The notes under the pieces were generated by a model that was given only the letters and a program-made list of their open reading frames with translations, had not been told where the DNA came from and searched no databases. From JAVJRN01 sp040218415 (lineage in GTDB: Bacteria > Bacteroidota > Bacteroidia > Cytophagales > Cyclobacteriaceae): 64,000 nt of DNA. The DNA is taken from assembly GCA_040218415.1 (NCBI GenBank), contig JAVJRN010000057.1, forward strand, positions 34,992-98,991, read 5' to 3'. Numbering within the stretch: position 1 is the stretch's first letter; the number at the start of each line of letters is the position of its first letter. A program made the position numbers and the translations under genes. This document shows, piece after piece, positions 1 to 9,181 of the stretch.

Positions 1-11
1 TTGACAAAAAC

Positions 12-497
12 ATGAAAAACCTAACCTATTTTCTTGCATTAGGATGTATTCTGATCACTCACTTTTCCTTTGCTCAGCTAAAGGAAACCATTATTCCTGA
101 AAAAGCTATAAACAGCGCTATCGCAATGACACATTATGTGGATGAACCCGACAGTCATCCATACAAATGGGCGAAATTTGAAGATGATGGAAAAATGTTT
201 TATAAAGCCTATTTCAATGAAGAAACTAAAAAGATTGTGATAGTATATAGCGAAGAAGGCAAAGCACAGGAAAGGTGGGAACTACAAGAAAAGATTCCCT
301 CAATCATCGAAAATTTCCTCAAATTAGAATTTGGTAAGTATAAGGCGCTGAATTACCGAAAAGTAATTCAAGATGATGGAGAAGATTACTATGCAGTTGA
401 TGTAGATACCAAATACCGCGGCTACCAAAGAGTGAAATTTCATACCTCGGGCAAACCATTTAACGATGGCTTATCTCAATTTGTGGTAAACAATTAG
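12..497 (+). CDS. Secreted PepSY-like hypothetical protein
   Basis: A 161-residue protein with a clear Sec signal peptide (Lys at 2, hydrophobic core, cleavage probably after FAQ near residue 22). The mature part is an alternating beta/alpha domain of about 135 residues: an acidic, aromatic-rich stretch, then KIPSIIENFLK and a YYAVDVDTKYRGYQRVKF segment. This pattern resembles the small periplasmic PepSY-like (DUF2874-type) proteins of Bacteroidota, but the family assignment is by eye only. The ATG lies 11 bases from the window edge, so promoter and upstream neighbour cannot be seen. No catalytic motif is visible; binding or inhibitory roles are known for the broader fold, so a specific function is not claimed. 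Confidence 0.6.
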   Translation: MKNLTYFLALGCILITHFSFAQLKETIIPEKAINSAIAMTHYVDEPDSHPYKWAKFEDDGKMFYKAYFNEETKKIVIVYSEEGKAQERWELQEKIPSIIENFLKLEFGKYKALNYRKVIQDDGEDYYAVDVDTKYRGYQRVKFHTSGKPFNDGLSQFVVNN

Positions 498-729
498 ATA
501 AGTAGAAAAACCTGAAGGTTCAATTTGCCAAATGAATTTTTAAGCACTGATTCATATAGTGTAATGATGGCTTGGCTCTAAACTACACCCAACTTTCAGG
601 GAATAGTTTGGTGTTATGTAACCATAAGTTTTAATAATTATAAGTTTCGGGAAGTTGTAAGTGTGCAGATTTTACGTGCTTGCGATGAGAGATATTGTTT
701 CTGCTCTTAAATAAACAAAAATCCTTTAT
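498..729. other. Intergenic region, no gene seen
   Basis: About 230 bases between two convergent genes. A short hairpin AACCTGAAGGTT lies at 509-520, with only a weak T-run after it, so it is at best a poor terminator. I see no further coding pattern on either strand. Confidence 0.4.
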
Positions 730-1053
730 TTAAAGGTCTATGTAAAGTTCAGAATGCTCGTTTGTCTTTAGTTGTTGAACATTGAGGTTTCTGCATCTTT
801 TTTCGAACTCCTCTCCTCCCACCAGACTAAAGCGGTAACCATGCCAACCACAAATGACTTCAGGTCTTAAACCAATTTTATCTTGAAGGAGTGAATAATC
901 TTGATGAGGGCAAAATGCTTCGTAAAAATAAAAATCATCATTGAATCGAGTCAAAGCATAGGTATTGCCTTCCAATTGCACTCTCTTAGTTTCTCTATGA
1001 GAAATCATGTTTTTGGCTTCTTCAAGGCTATCAAATAAGATGATTGATTTCAT
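730..1053 (-). CDS. Small Rieske [2Fe-2S] domain protein
   Basis: A 107-residue protein that is essentially one Rieske domain. The two cluster-binding boxes are visible: C48-P-H50 and C68-G-W-H71, the Cys-x-His / Cys-x2-His pattern that holds a 2Fe-2S cluster. No signal peptide or membrane segment is present, so it should be cytoplasmic. This fits small ferredoxin-like Rieske proteins that pass electrons to oxygenases or reductases rather than quinol-oxidising Rieske proteins. No oxygenase lies next to it, so the partner is unknown. It is transcribed alone, convergent with the upstream secreted protein gene. Confidence 0.85.
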   Translation of the reverse strand: MKSIILFDSLEEAKNMISHRETKRVQLEGNTYALTRFNDDFYFYEAFCPHQDYSLLQDKIGLRPEVICGWHGYRFSLVGGEEFEKRCRNLNVQQLKTNEHSELYIDL

Positions 1054-1177
1054 TGTGCAGAATTACTACTGTTTTTTGAATGTTAACATTTTGCGGTGAT
1101 AAACTCATTTAGAAATTTCGGTGATCTCTTTTGCACTGGGTCCATATAAAGGTGATTCTAATAAATGGTATTAAACC

Positions 1178-1252
1178 CAAGGGTAGAACCCTTGACCCTA
1201 GCTTCCGACGCAGAGCATCGGGGAATTAGACCTATTGGGCTATCGCCCTGCG
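1178..1252. repeat. Cluster of three short hairpins (REP-like)
   Basis: Three small inverted repeats sit side by side: CAAGGGT-AGA-ACCCTTG at 1178-1194, CCGA/TCGG at 1205-1221, and GGGC-TATC-GCCC at 1237-1248. The arms CGCAG (1209-1213) and CTGCG (1248-1252) could also pair around the third hairpin. There is no coding frame here. It lies in the spacer between the divergent Rieske and lipoprotein genes. It looks like a degenerate intergenic repeat or a structured leader; copy number elsewhere cannot be judged from this window. Confidence 0.4.
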
Positions 1253-1317
1253 ATTAAAAAACACTTTTCTAAATCATCAGTTTAAAACAATAAGCAAGAG
1301 GAACTAATTTACTGAAA

Positions 1318-1767
1318 ATGATTAAGACCATCTCAAGTCTAAGAAAACTACCATTCATTGTGCTGTTACTATTTGTTCTGGCCTGTGGTGAAGATGAAGT
1401 TTCTCCCACAGGGAAATCTGAGACTTACACCATTAACGCTTACAATGGTACTTCTGTGACAGCTATTGCCACTGTGAAAGAATTGTCTAATGGCTACACT
1501 AGAGTGGAATTGGCCTTATCAGGGACAGAGGCAAATTTGAGCTATCTAGCGCATATCCATCAAGGCGATGTAAACAATTTTGGAGATATTGTTGCACAGT
1601 TGCGCAACTCTAATGCAAGCAATACTCTGATAAGTCAAGACTTGACCAATACACTTTATTCTTATGAAGATTGGCTTTCATTTGACGGATACATCGCTAT
1701 TCATATCGATGATGACGATGTGTACCCTATTGTCGCGGTAGGAAATATCGGAGCAAATGCCAACTAA
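1318..1767 (+). CDS. Small lipoprotein, CHRD-like
   Basis: A 149-residue predicted lipoprotein: basic start, hydrophobic core, and lipobox LAC at about residues 21-23, followed by an acidic GEDE sequence. The remaining 120 residues form a predicted beta-sandwich with a conserved-looking AHIHQGDV segment near the middle and YIAIHIDDDD near the end. Paired HIH and HID segments are reminiscent of CHRD-domain proteins, but the match is short and by eye. Probably anchored in the cell envelope. A hairpin terminator follows the stop. Function unknown. Confidence 0.65.
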   Translation: MIKTISSLRKLPFIVLLLFVLACGEDEVSPTGKSETYTINAYNGTSVTAIATVKELSNGYTRVELALSGTEANLSYLAHIHQGDVNNFGDIVAQLRNSNASNTLISQDLTNTLYSYEDWLSFDGYIAIHIDDDDVYPIVAVGNIGANAN

Positions 1768-1790
1768 GACCCATGAAGTCTTGGAAAGTA

Positions 1791-1834
1791 AAAAGCTCTT
1801 TAAATCATCTTTTCAATGACCTAAAGAGCTTTTA
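1791..1834. terminator. Rho-independent terminator, possibly bidirectional
   Basis: Arms AAAAGCTCTTTA (1791-1802) and TAAAGAGCTTTT (1822-1833) form a 12-bp stem with a 19-base loop. A/T runs flank it on both sides. It lies between the convergent small lipoprotein gene and the methionyl-tRNA synthetase gene and could serve both. Confidence 0.65.
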
Positions 1835-1900
1835 GTAACTATAAATTATTAACGAGCTGAAACTAAACCTGTCAATAAATCCTCGATATAATTGGTATTA

Positions 1901-3964
1901 CTAGGCAATTACAGCACCATTTTCCGCATCCGCATCGGGAGAAACAGCTTTTAAGGAGCCATCTGCATTTTCTGCAAATAACAACATGCCTTGCGATTCT
2001 ATGCCCATGATTTTACGTGGAGCCAAATTGGACATTACCACTACTTTCTTCCCAACCATTTCCTCTGCCGTAAAATGTTTGGCAATGCCACTCACTATGG
2101 TTCTTTTATCCATACCTGTGTCTACCGTAAATTTGAGAAGCTTATTCGATTTTTCTACCTTTTCTGCAGTGAGTATCTCTCCTACCCGCAAGTCCATTTT
2201 CATAAAATCATCAAATGACACTGCTTCTTTGGCTGGTGAAAATTTGATTTCGTCTTCTGCTTTGTTTGCTTCTTTGGTATCCATTAATTTTTTGATTTGA
2301 ATATCTATAGTTTCGTCTTCTATTTTTTCAAACAACAAGACATCAGATTCGATAGCCGTTCCTTGTGGTAACAAATCTACTTTACCAGCATCCGACCACT
2401 TTAATCCAGATATATTTAGTTGTGTCTCTAATTTTTTTGCGGTGTGCGGCAAGAAAGGTTCGCATAGAACGCACAAGTTGGTCGCCAATTGGAGTGATAG
2501 GTTAAGGATGGTTTCTACCCTCGATTTATCCGTTTTAATGAGTTTCCATGGTTCAGTTTCCGCCAAATATTTATTTCCCTCGCGAGCCAAATCTATCAAA
2601 TGGCTTAAGGCCTCTCTGAATTTAAACGCATCTAAAGACGCTTCTATTCTTGATGGAAATTCGCCAATAACTTTGATTAAACGCTCGTCAATTATTGCTA
2701 GTTCTCCGCTGGCTGGCACTTTCCCGTCAAAAAATTTCTGAGTCAAAACGGCTGCTCGATTGATGAAATTCCCAAAAATAGCGACTAGCTCACTGTTATT
2801 CCTTGTTTGAAAATCCTTCCAGGTAAAGTCATTGTCTTTTGTCTCAGGAGCATTGGCAGTAAGCACATAGCGCAATACATCTTGCTTATCTGGCAGCTCT
2901 TCCAAATACTCATGAAGCCAAACAGCCCAGTTTCTAGAAGTAGAAATCTTGTTTGACTCCAAATTCAAAAACTCGTTGGCAGGTACATTTTCGGGTAAAA
3001 TATAGCTTCCTTCAGCCTTTAATAAGGAGGGGAAAATGATGCAATGAAAAACGATATTGTCTTTACCAATAAAATGCAGAAGTCTCGTATCATCTTTTTT
3101 CCAATAATCTTCCCAGTTTTTACCGACCTCTTTAGCCCAATCCTTGGTTGCGCTGATGTAGCCGATGGGCGCATCAAACCACACATACAATACCTTTCCT
3201 TCACCCCCTTCAACAGGCACAGGAATTCCCCAATCCAAATCTCTAGTAATTGCTCTTGGCTTTAATCCACTATCAATCCAGCTTTTACACTGTCCGTATA
3301 CATTGGCTTTCCACTCTTTATGGTCTCTAAGAATCCAATCCTTTAACCAATTTTCATATTGGTCTAATGGAAAATACCAATGTTTAGTCTCTTTCAATTG
3401 AGGTGATTCTCCGCTAAGCATAGATTTTGGATTAATCAACTCGGCAGGACTCAGGGTGGATCCGCAACTTTCACATTGGTCGCCATAGGCATCAGGAAAT
3501 GAGCAAGTTGGACAAGTACCTTTAATGTATCTATCCGCTAAAAATTGTTTTTCTTTCGCATCATAAAACTGCTCTGAATTTTGAATTTCAAACTTGCCCT
3601 CATCATGCAATTTTTTAAAAAAATCAGAAGCCGTTTGGTGATGTGTTTCAGAGCTTGTTCTGGAATAAATATCGAAACTTATCCCAAAATCTTTGAATGA
3701 CTTTTTAATTTGGTTATGATATTTATCGACAATCGCTTGAGGAGTCGTGCCCTCTTTTCTTGCTCGTAAAGTAATAGCTACGCCGTGCTCATCGGATCCA
3801 CAAATAAATGCAACATCTTCACCTTTGGAACGCAAATAACGCACATATATATCTGCAGGAACATACACCCCCGCCAAGTGTCCAATATGTACAGGACCGT
3901 TGGCATAAGGTAATGCTGAGGTGATAGTATGGCGTTTAAACTCTTTTTTAGACATAAAATTCAA
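1901..3964 (-). CDS. metG: Methionine--tRNA ligase
   Basis: A 687-residue class I aminoacyl-tRNA synthetase that charges tRNA(Met) with methionine in the cytoplasm. The HIGH-type box reads VHIGHLAG near residue 25, and the KMSKS box is the variant KISTS near residue 340. A zinc-binding insert CPTC...CESC lies near residues 150-170, as in the four-Cys form of MetG. The C-terminal 110 residues (from about DFMKMDLRVGEI) form the EMAPII-like tRNA-binding and dimerisation domain. Length matches full-size bacterial MetG. The start at MNFMSKKEF is accepted; the internal Met four residues on is equally possible. It is convergent with the small lipoprotein gene and divergent from the M61 peptidase gene. 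Confidence 0.98.
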   Translation of the reverse strand: MNFMSKKEFKRHTITSALPYANGPVHIGHLAGVYVPADIYVRYLRSKGEDVAFICGSDEHGVAITLRARKEGTTPQAIVDKYHNQIKKSFKDFGISFDIYSRTSSETHHQTASDFFKKLHDEGKFEIQNSEQFYDAKEKQFLADRYIKGTCPTCSFPDAYGDQCESCGSTLSPAELINPKSMLSGESPQLKETKHWYFPLDQYENWLKDWILRDHKEWKANVYGQCKSWIDSGLKPRAITRDLDWGIPVPVEGGEGKVLYVWFDAPIGYISATKDWAKEVGKNWEDYWKKDDTRLLHFIGKDNIVFHCIIFPSLLKAEGSYILPENVPANEFLNLESNKISTSRNWAVWLHEYLEELPDKQDVLRYVLTANAPETKDNDFTWKDFQTRNNSELVAIFGNFINRAAVLTQKFFDGKVPASGELAIIDERLIKVIGEFPSRIEASLDAFKFREALSHLIDLAREGNKYLAETEPWKLIKTDKSRVETILNLSLQLATNLCVLCEPFLPHTAKKLETQLNISGLKWSDAGKVDLLPQGTAIESDVLLFEKIEDETIDIQIKKLMDTKEANKAEDEIKFSPAKEAVSFDDFMKMDLRVGEILTAEKVEKSNKLLKFTVDTGMDKRTIVSGIAKHFTAEEMVGKKVVVMSNLAPRKIMGIESQGMLLFAENADGSLKAVSPDADAENGAVIA

Positions 3965-4150
3965 AATTCAGGGCGCAAATATAGCCAGATTAAAAAGCTT
4001 GTCCGAACTAATTACCCACCCAATTATTTTACCATTTGACAGTTCCAATCACCTTTTAACAAACCAAAGATTGTATGATCAGGTAGAAACGCTTTGTTTT
4101 GCGTAAAATGGAACCCAATATAAATTTTGAGAAAGCTAAAAATTTGATTT

Positions 4151-5998
4151 ATGAATAAACTTATCTGTACACTCTTGCTCTTTTTGAGTTTGACGGTATC
4201 CGCTCAATATAAAGTGGAAATTGATCTTAATAACATCATTGATGATCAAGTTCCGGTGATGATTTACCCGCCAAAAACCAGTGACTCAACCATAGAATAT
4301 CACATGGTCAAAATAGTACCAGGTACCTACAGCATCTCTGACTATGGCAGATTCGTGTCTGACTTCAAAGCCATTGCGAATAATGGAGAAGAGCTTGGTT
4401 TTGAAAAACTTTCCACTAACCGATGGAAAATCAACAATGCACAAGAATTAAATTATATTTCTTATAAAGTACATGACACCTTCGATGCTTTCGAAGGTTA
4501 TGGTGAAGAAAGAGAAACGATTATTTTTGAACCGGGAGGAACAGGCATAGATGTGGAAAGGAACGTTTATGCTTTTAATACTTTTGGTTTTATAGGTTAT
4601 GTGAAAGGACAAATATTTCAGCCTTATGAACTGAAAATAAAACATCCTGAGAATCTTTTTGGTGGAACTGCCTTAGAAAACAAATCAAGATCGGAGACGG
4701 AAGATGTTTTTGTGGCGGAAGATTACAATTTTCTGGCCGATGGCCCTATCATGTATTGTAAACCTGATACCGTAACAAAACAGCTTGCAGGAGCAGAAAT
4801 ACTTGTTTCAGTGTATTCTCCTAATAATGTGCTTTCTGCCAAAGATGTCATGGATAATATTGGCAACCTAATGGAAGCACAAGCCAATTATTTGGGCGGA
4901 AAGCTTCCGGTTGATCGGTATGCTTACTTAATTTATTTAATGGATGGCTCCAGTTTGTCTGGCGCTATGGGGGCATTGGAGCATTCTTATTCTTCTTTTT
5001 ATTCTTTGCCAGAGGCGAACGCCGAAAGAATTGGCCAAACAGTGAGAGATGTCGCAGCTCATGAATTTCTACATATAGTTACTCCATTAAATATTCATTC
5101 CGAGCAAATTGGGCAATTCAACTATATAGAACCCGATATGTCTAAACATCTTTGGCTCTATGAGGGTGTGACGGAATATAGTGCGATGCACGTTCAAGTA
5201 AAATACGGTCTTTACGGACCAGAGAAGTTTTTGGAAGAAATAACGGACAAACTAAGAAGAGCCGAACGATATCCAAGCGATGTTTCTTTTACTGAAATGA
5301 GTAAGAAAATCTTAGAAGATGCATATGCACCATTATATGGTAACGTATATCAAAAAGGAGCACTCATAGGCATGTGTCTGGATTTATATCTTCTAAAATA
5401 CTCTGACGGAACCTACGACTTACCGCAGTTGATGCAAGACTTGTCTTTAAAGTATGGCAAGACCACCTCTTTCAAAGATGATGATCTTTTTGATATTATC
5501 ACGGAGATGACATATCCTGAAGTAGGTGAATTCTTTACTAAGTACGTTGATGGTAATGAGCCTTTACCTGTAAAAAAAGTGCTGGACTGGGCTGGGGTAA
5601 ATTATGAGGAAAGTGTGACCACCATGGAATTCAGTTTAGGCCAAATTAGCTTAAACCTTAATGAAAACCGTGAGATCATCGTCGCTGATATTTCAGGAAT
5701 GAACAAGTTTGGCAAAGCGCTAGGTTATCAAACGGGTGATGTCATTTCCTCAATCAACGGTGAAAATTTTACACTAGCCACTGCTCAAGGTATAATAACC
5801 AACTTTGGTTCTACTTTTGAAGAAGGAGATAAAGTCACTGTCGTGGTGAAGCGAGACAAAAAAGGGAAAATGAAAAAGAAGAAACTTAAAGCAAAAGCTT
5901 TCAAAGTAGAAAGAACTCAAAATCATTTCTTACAATTCAACAGTAATCCAACCGACGATCAAATGTCAATATTAAAGGCTTGGATTGTAGCCAAATAA
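4151..5998 (+). CDS. M61 family metallopeptidase with PDZ domain
   Basis: A 615-residue secreted zinc peptidase of the M61 (glycyl aminopeptidase-like) family. A signal peptide (LLLFLSLTVSAQ) ends near residue 19. Next comes an N-terminal beta-sandwich (about 20-190), then the gluzincin domain with H304-E305-F-L-H308 and downstream LYEGVTEY, where E338 is the likely third zinc ligand. A PDZ-like domain follows at about 480-570, typical of this family. Expected to act in the periplasm or at the cell surface on peptides. It stands alone and is followed by a strong terminator. The upstream gap to metG is about 190 bases and should hold divergent promoters. Confidence 0.92.
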   Translation: MNKLICTLLLFLSLTVSAQYKVEIDLNNIIDDQVPVMIYPPKTSDSTIEYHMVKIVPGTYSISDYGRFVSDFKAIANNGEELGFEKLSTNRWKINNAQELNYISYKVHDTFDAFEGYGEERETIIFEPGGTGIDVERNVYAFNTFGFIGYVKGQIFQPYELKIKHPENLFGGTALENKSRSETEDVFVAEDYNFLADGPIMYCKPDTVTKQLAGAEILVSVYSPNNVLSAKDVMDNIGNLMEAQANYLGGKLPVDRYAYLIYLMDGSSLSGAMGALEHSYSSFYSLPEANAERIGQTVRDVAAHEFLHIVTPLNIHSEQIGQFNYIEPDMSKHLWLYEGVTEYSAMHVQVKYGLYGPEKFLEEITDKLRRAERYPSDVSFTEMSKKILEDAYAPLYGNVYQKGALIGMCLDLYLLKYSDGTYDLPQLMQDLSLKYGKTTSFKDDDLFDIITEMTYPEVGEFFTKYVDGNEPLPVKKVLDWAGVNYEESVTTMEFSLGQISLNLNENREIIVADISGMNKFGKALGYQTGDVISSINGENFTLATAQGIITNFGSTFEEGDKVTVVVKRDKKGKMKKKKLKAKAFKVERTQNHFLQFNSNPTDDQMSILKAWIVAK

Positions 5999-6006
5999 AG
6001 AAAATG

Positions 6007-6039
6007 AACAAGGAGGTAACACTACCTCCTTGTTTTTTT
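6007..6039. terminator. Rho-independent terminator
   Basis: A 12-bp perfect stem AACAAGGAGGTA (6007-6018) / TACCTCCTTGTT (6023-6034) with a 4-base ACAC loop is followed by a run of T. It lies just after the M61 peptidase stop and points in the plus direction. Confidence 0.9.
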
Positions 6040-6082
6040 AACAGTCGAAAGTATTCAAATTTGTAGGCAGAATATACTTCTG

Positions 6083-8914
6083 TTAAAATTCTAAAATGAA
6101 TTTTGATAAATTCTGATTGGTGTCCAAGTCAAGTTTTTTTCTCAAACGATACCTCGCTACCTCAACCCCTCTTGGAGAAATACCCATTAAATTGGCTATT
6201 TCTTTTGTGTTTAAGTTCAGTCTAAGAAAGGCGCAAAGCTTTTGTTCGCTCGGCGATAAGTCCTTGTATTCAGCCCGAATTCTATGCAGAAAATTACCAT
6301 GCACTTTGTCGAAATGATATTCAAACTGCTTCCAATCCTCCTTCAATTTCAGTTTAACATCGATTTCTTTAACAATATGCTCCAAGGCCTGTTTGGTCTG
6401 TAATATTTTCCCATTTTCCTTGACCTGTTTTAACTCTTCTTTTACAGACTCTAGAAAATCATTTTTTACAACCAAATTCATGGTAGAAGCAGCCAATAAG
6501 TTGTTCACATGCCTTAGCTCGCTTTCGATTTTCGCTTCTCGCAACTGTAATAGCTCCTGTTGCTTCTTATCCAATTCTAGCTCTTTTGCTTCGCCAATTT
6601 GTCTCGACTTTTTCTTGATTCTAAGTTTTTGATATTTATACATGGCAACAAAGAATAATGCCAATAATAAAAGATAAAGCATTTGCGCATAGATCGTACG
6701 ATAAAAAGGAGGCTCCACTTTGATGATCAATGGTAATCCTGCAGTCTCTTCGCCTAGATAATTTAAGGCCTGAATATGAAATTCGTAAGTACCTTCCTTT
6801 AGATTGGTATATTCTTTCGTTGTGGCGTTACTCCAATCACTAAATTTATTGTCAAACCCTTTTAAGAAGTATCGAAATTGTTGGTTGTTAAACTCCTTGA
6901 AATTGTAAGAAGCTACATCAAACTGTAAAACTTTTGCTGTATGGGCGACTGTTAATTCTGGTAACTTTTCTGATCTTTTTCCAAAAGGTGGTTTTTCGTA
7001 AATAACAAAATCTTCTGCCACACTAAAAACCCGAGTAATCATGGGCTTTTTATTTACTAAAGTTCGATTTTCCAGTTCAGGATCGTAAAAAATAAAACCT
7101 TCATTGGCGTTAAACAAAACGCCATTTTTGACATTTATTGACACGTTTAATAAATCATTATTCAATGAATGGCGTAGCTGGAATAATGAAGAGGGATGAT
7201 ATACGTAGTTTTTAGAACTAATTTGTTTAAAATACCCTACTAAATCCTCCGTAAAGAGGTGGACATTTTTTCTATTTCCTTGAAAAAGAAAATAAACGCG
7301 CTGATCCCCAACTACCTCATTGAAAAGTTCGGTTTTCACAATATTATTCGTGTTCTCTTCAATATTGTAGATCCCTTTTTCAGTGGCAATATGAATTTCA
7401 TTATCAATATTACTTAGAATGATATGCCGCGCTATTGGCAAATCAAATTGATCCGACACCCTAATCGTTTCAGCTGACTTAAGATCTTGATCCAATATCA
7501 ATTTAAAAAGGCCTTTATAAAATTGACCAACCCATATTTGTCCTTTTTGATCTTCTTGAAAAAAACGACTTGATTCACTGAAACCGCCTATTTTACCAAT
7601 TGGTTCTAAAATCATGTTCGTATTCAATTGGAACAAGTACAGTCCAGAATAAGTACCCGCTAGTGCATATTCTGGGTTTGATCTAAGCTGTTTTACTGAC
7701 CATAGACCGTCGGTTGCCGCTACTTTTATTGCTTGTTTTTTAGAAATTCTAAACAAGCCAGTATGATGACCTAAATACAGTACATCAAATATTTCCTGAA
7801 GCCCATAAGCAGGTCCTTCCGTTCCTTCGATAAATACGCATTTGGAGGTACCCTTCTCCAGAAAATACAAACCATTTGACGTAGAGTAGTACGTGCCTAA
7901 ATCGGTCTCATAAGCCTCATAACCACTACCTTGTATGTTAATATCACTATTTATGAGGCGTAAGGGAGAATTAATATCAATGAGCGAAATACCATTTTGC
8001 AGCCCTACCCAAAGGTTGCCAGAGAAATCCTGAAAAGCGTTGAGACAAGCACTTGACTGCAATCCACTTTGTCTGCCTATGTTTTCAATTTCATTCGTTT
8101 GTTGATTAAAAATAAATAGACCAGCCGTTTGAGTAGATATGACCAAACGAGAATCTGAAAGTTGCATGACGTGATTCACATATTTATCTCTCAGAGCAAA
8201 TTCCAGTTCAGGATATTTTCTTTGGAGACCAAAAGGCGTAATTAATTTTACATTGCCGTTATTGTAAAAAACAAGATAACCATCCTTATCTTGAATCATA
8301 CCCGAAACTATACCTTCAGCCTCGCTGACTTTGGTGAGAGAAAGGTTTCCAATTTCATATAGTCGACCATTTCCATTCTGAGTAAATAGTTTATCTCCGG
8401 CCTTAAATGATCGATCAAAACCATTTTCAGGCTTGATCACGAATATTTTTTTGCCGTCATAAACATATATTCCTTGAAAAGTACAGAAAAAAACCATTGA
8501 CTCATGAAGGATAACGTCCCAAACCTCATCAAAATCCTTGGAGCCTTCGGGTATTAAGTTTACCAATGATACATATTCCCAATTCTCTTTGAAAAATCCA
8601 AAATCTCCTTGAGAGCCTACAAATAGTCTATCTGAACTCTGGTCGAAAGCCAAAGACCTTTGCTTCTTTCCTGTTCCGTAGGCGTGTTTTTGCCAATCCT
8701 TTCCATCATAAGATAATACGCCTAGATTATTGGCCACATACATGGTCATATCCCGGTTCTGGGCAAAGTCAATATTTTGGATACCCGCTTTGTAACTGTT
8801 TGGTGTGAAATTATGGATTGGGTATTTCCCTAATATTATCTCACTGTTGGCTTTTAAATAATAAAATAAGCCTATTACCACAGCAAAATACCTCAAATAA
8901 TTCGTGTACTTCAT
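6083..8914 (-). CDS. Membrane-spanning beta-propeller/Y_Y_Y sensor with LuxR-type HTH
   Basis: A 943-residue one-component regulator. An N-terminal signal or anchor segment is followed by a long periplasmic region of about 600 residues with repeated propeller-type blades (for example YVANNLGVLSYDG, NLWVGLQNGISLI, QIWVGQFYKGLFKL). A Y_Y_Y-type immunoglobulin-like domain (about 665-740) precedes one membrane helix (about 745-765). A charged coiled coil (about 770-850) and a C-terminal LuxR/GerE-type helix-turn-helix (LSPSEQKL...TKEIANLMGISPRGVEVARYRLRKKL) follow. There is no histidine kinase or receiver domain, so sensing and DNA binding are in one chain. It sits directly beside, and divergent from, the glucan-degradation genes, which makes it the likely activator of that locus (inference). 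Confidence 0.88.
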   Translation of the reverse strand: MKYTNYLRYFAVVIGLFYYLKANSEIILGKYPIHNFTPNSYKAGIQNIDFAQNRDMTMYVANNLGVLSYDGKDWQKHAYGTGKKQRSLAFDQSSDRLFVGSQGDFGFFKENWEYVSLVNLIPEGSKDFDEVWDVILHESMVFFCTFQGIYVYDGKKIFVIKPENGFDRSFKAGDKLFTQNGNGRLYEIGNLSLTKVSEAEGIVSGMIQDKDGYLVFYNNGNVKLITPFGLQRKYPELEFALRDKYVNHVMQLSDSRLVISTQTAGLFIFNQQTNEIENIGRQSGLQSSACLNAFQDFSGNLWVGLQNGISLIDINSPLRLINSDINIQGSGYEAYETDLGTYYSTSNGLYFLEKGTSKCVFIEGTEGPAYGLQEIFDVLYLGHHTGLFRISKKQAIKVAATDGLWSVKQLRSNPEYALAGTYSGLYLFQLNTNMILEPIGKIGGFSESSRFFQEDQKGQIWVGQFYKGLFKLILDQDLKSAETIRVSDQFDLPIARHIILSNIDNEIHIATEKGIYNIEENTNNIVKTELFNEVVGDQRVYFLFQGNRKNVHLFTEDLVGYFKQISSKNYVYHPSSLFQLRHSLNNDLLNVSINVKNGVLFNANEGFIFYDPELENRTLVNKKPMITRVFSVAEDFVIYEKPPFGKRSEKLPELTVAHTAKVLQFDVASYNFKEFNNQQFRYFLKGFDNKFSDWSNATTKEYTNLKEGTYEFHIQALNYLGEETAGLPLIIKVEPPFYRTIYAQMLYLLLLALFFVAMYKYQKLRIKKKSRQIGEAKELELDKKQQELLQLREAKIESELRHVNNLLAASTMNLVVKNDFLESVKEELKQVKENGKILQTKQALEHIVKEIDVKLKLKEDWKQFEYHFDKVHGNFLHRIRAEYKDLSPSEQKLCAFLRLNLNTKEIANLMGISPRGVEVARYRLRKKLDLDTNQNLSKFILEF

Positions 8915-9181
8915 GAAGCATTAATATTTACAAATGTGAAAGTTCAAAAATATCATAATATTCTGTCATATAGATAGTTACAATTATCATTATTTTAGTT
9001 TGTATGGGTGTTTATTGAAATTCTTGAAACAATTGATGCAGTCATTGTTTTGGATGATTGATATTTAATGAGCATTATTGAGACTCGAATATAAAGAAGG
9101 CATCCTGTAACAACTTCTTTATCATGAGAAAACACATAACATTTTACCAACACTGAAGAAAAGCTTATGAGCAACCTGAAA
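8915..9181. promoter_or_regulatory. Divergent control region between regulator and first glucan operon
   Basis: An AT-rich spacer of about 265 bases separates the minus-strand sensor-regulator from the plus-strand operon that starts with the glycosidase-barrel fusion. Both promoters and any operator must lie here. I found no exact TAnnTTTG box; the nearest match around 8995-9004 is one base short. No gene is evident in it. Confidence 0.5.

Noticed and set aside
1986..2741. Plus-strand open frames opposite metG
   Set aside because: They lie wholly inside the methionyl-tRNA synthetase gene, lack any family resemblance, and follow from its codon pattern.
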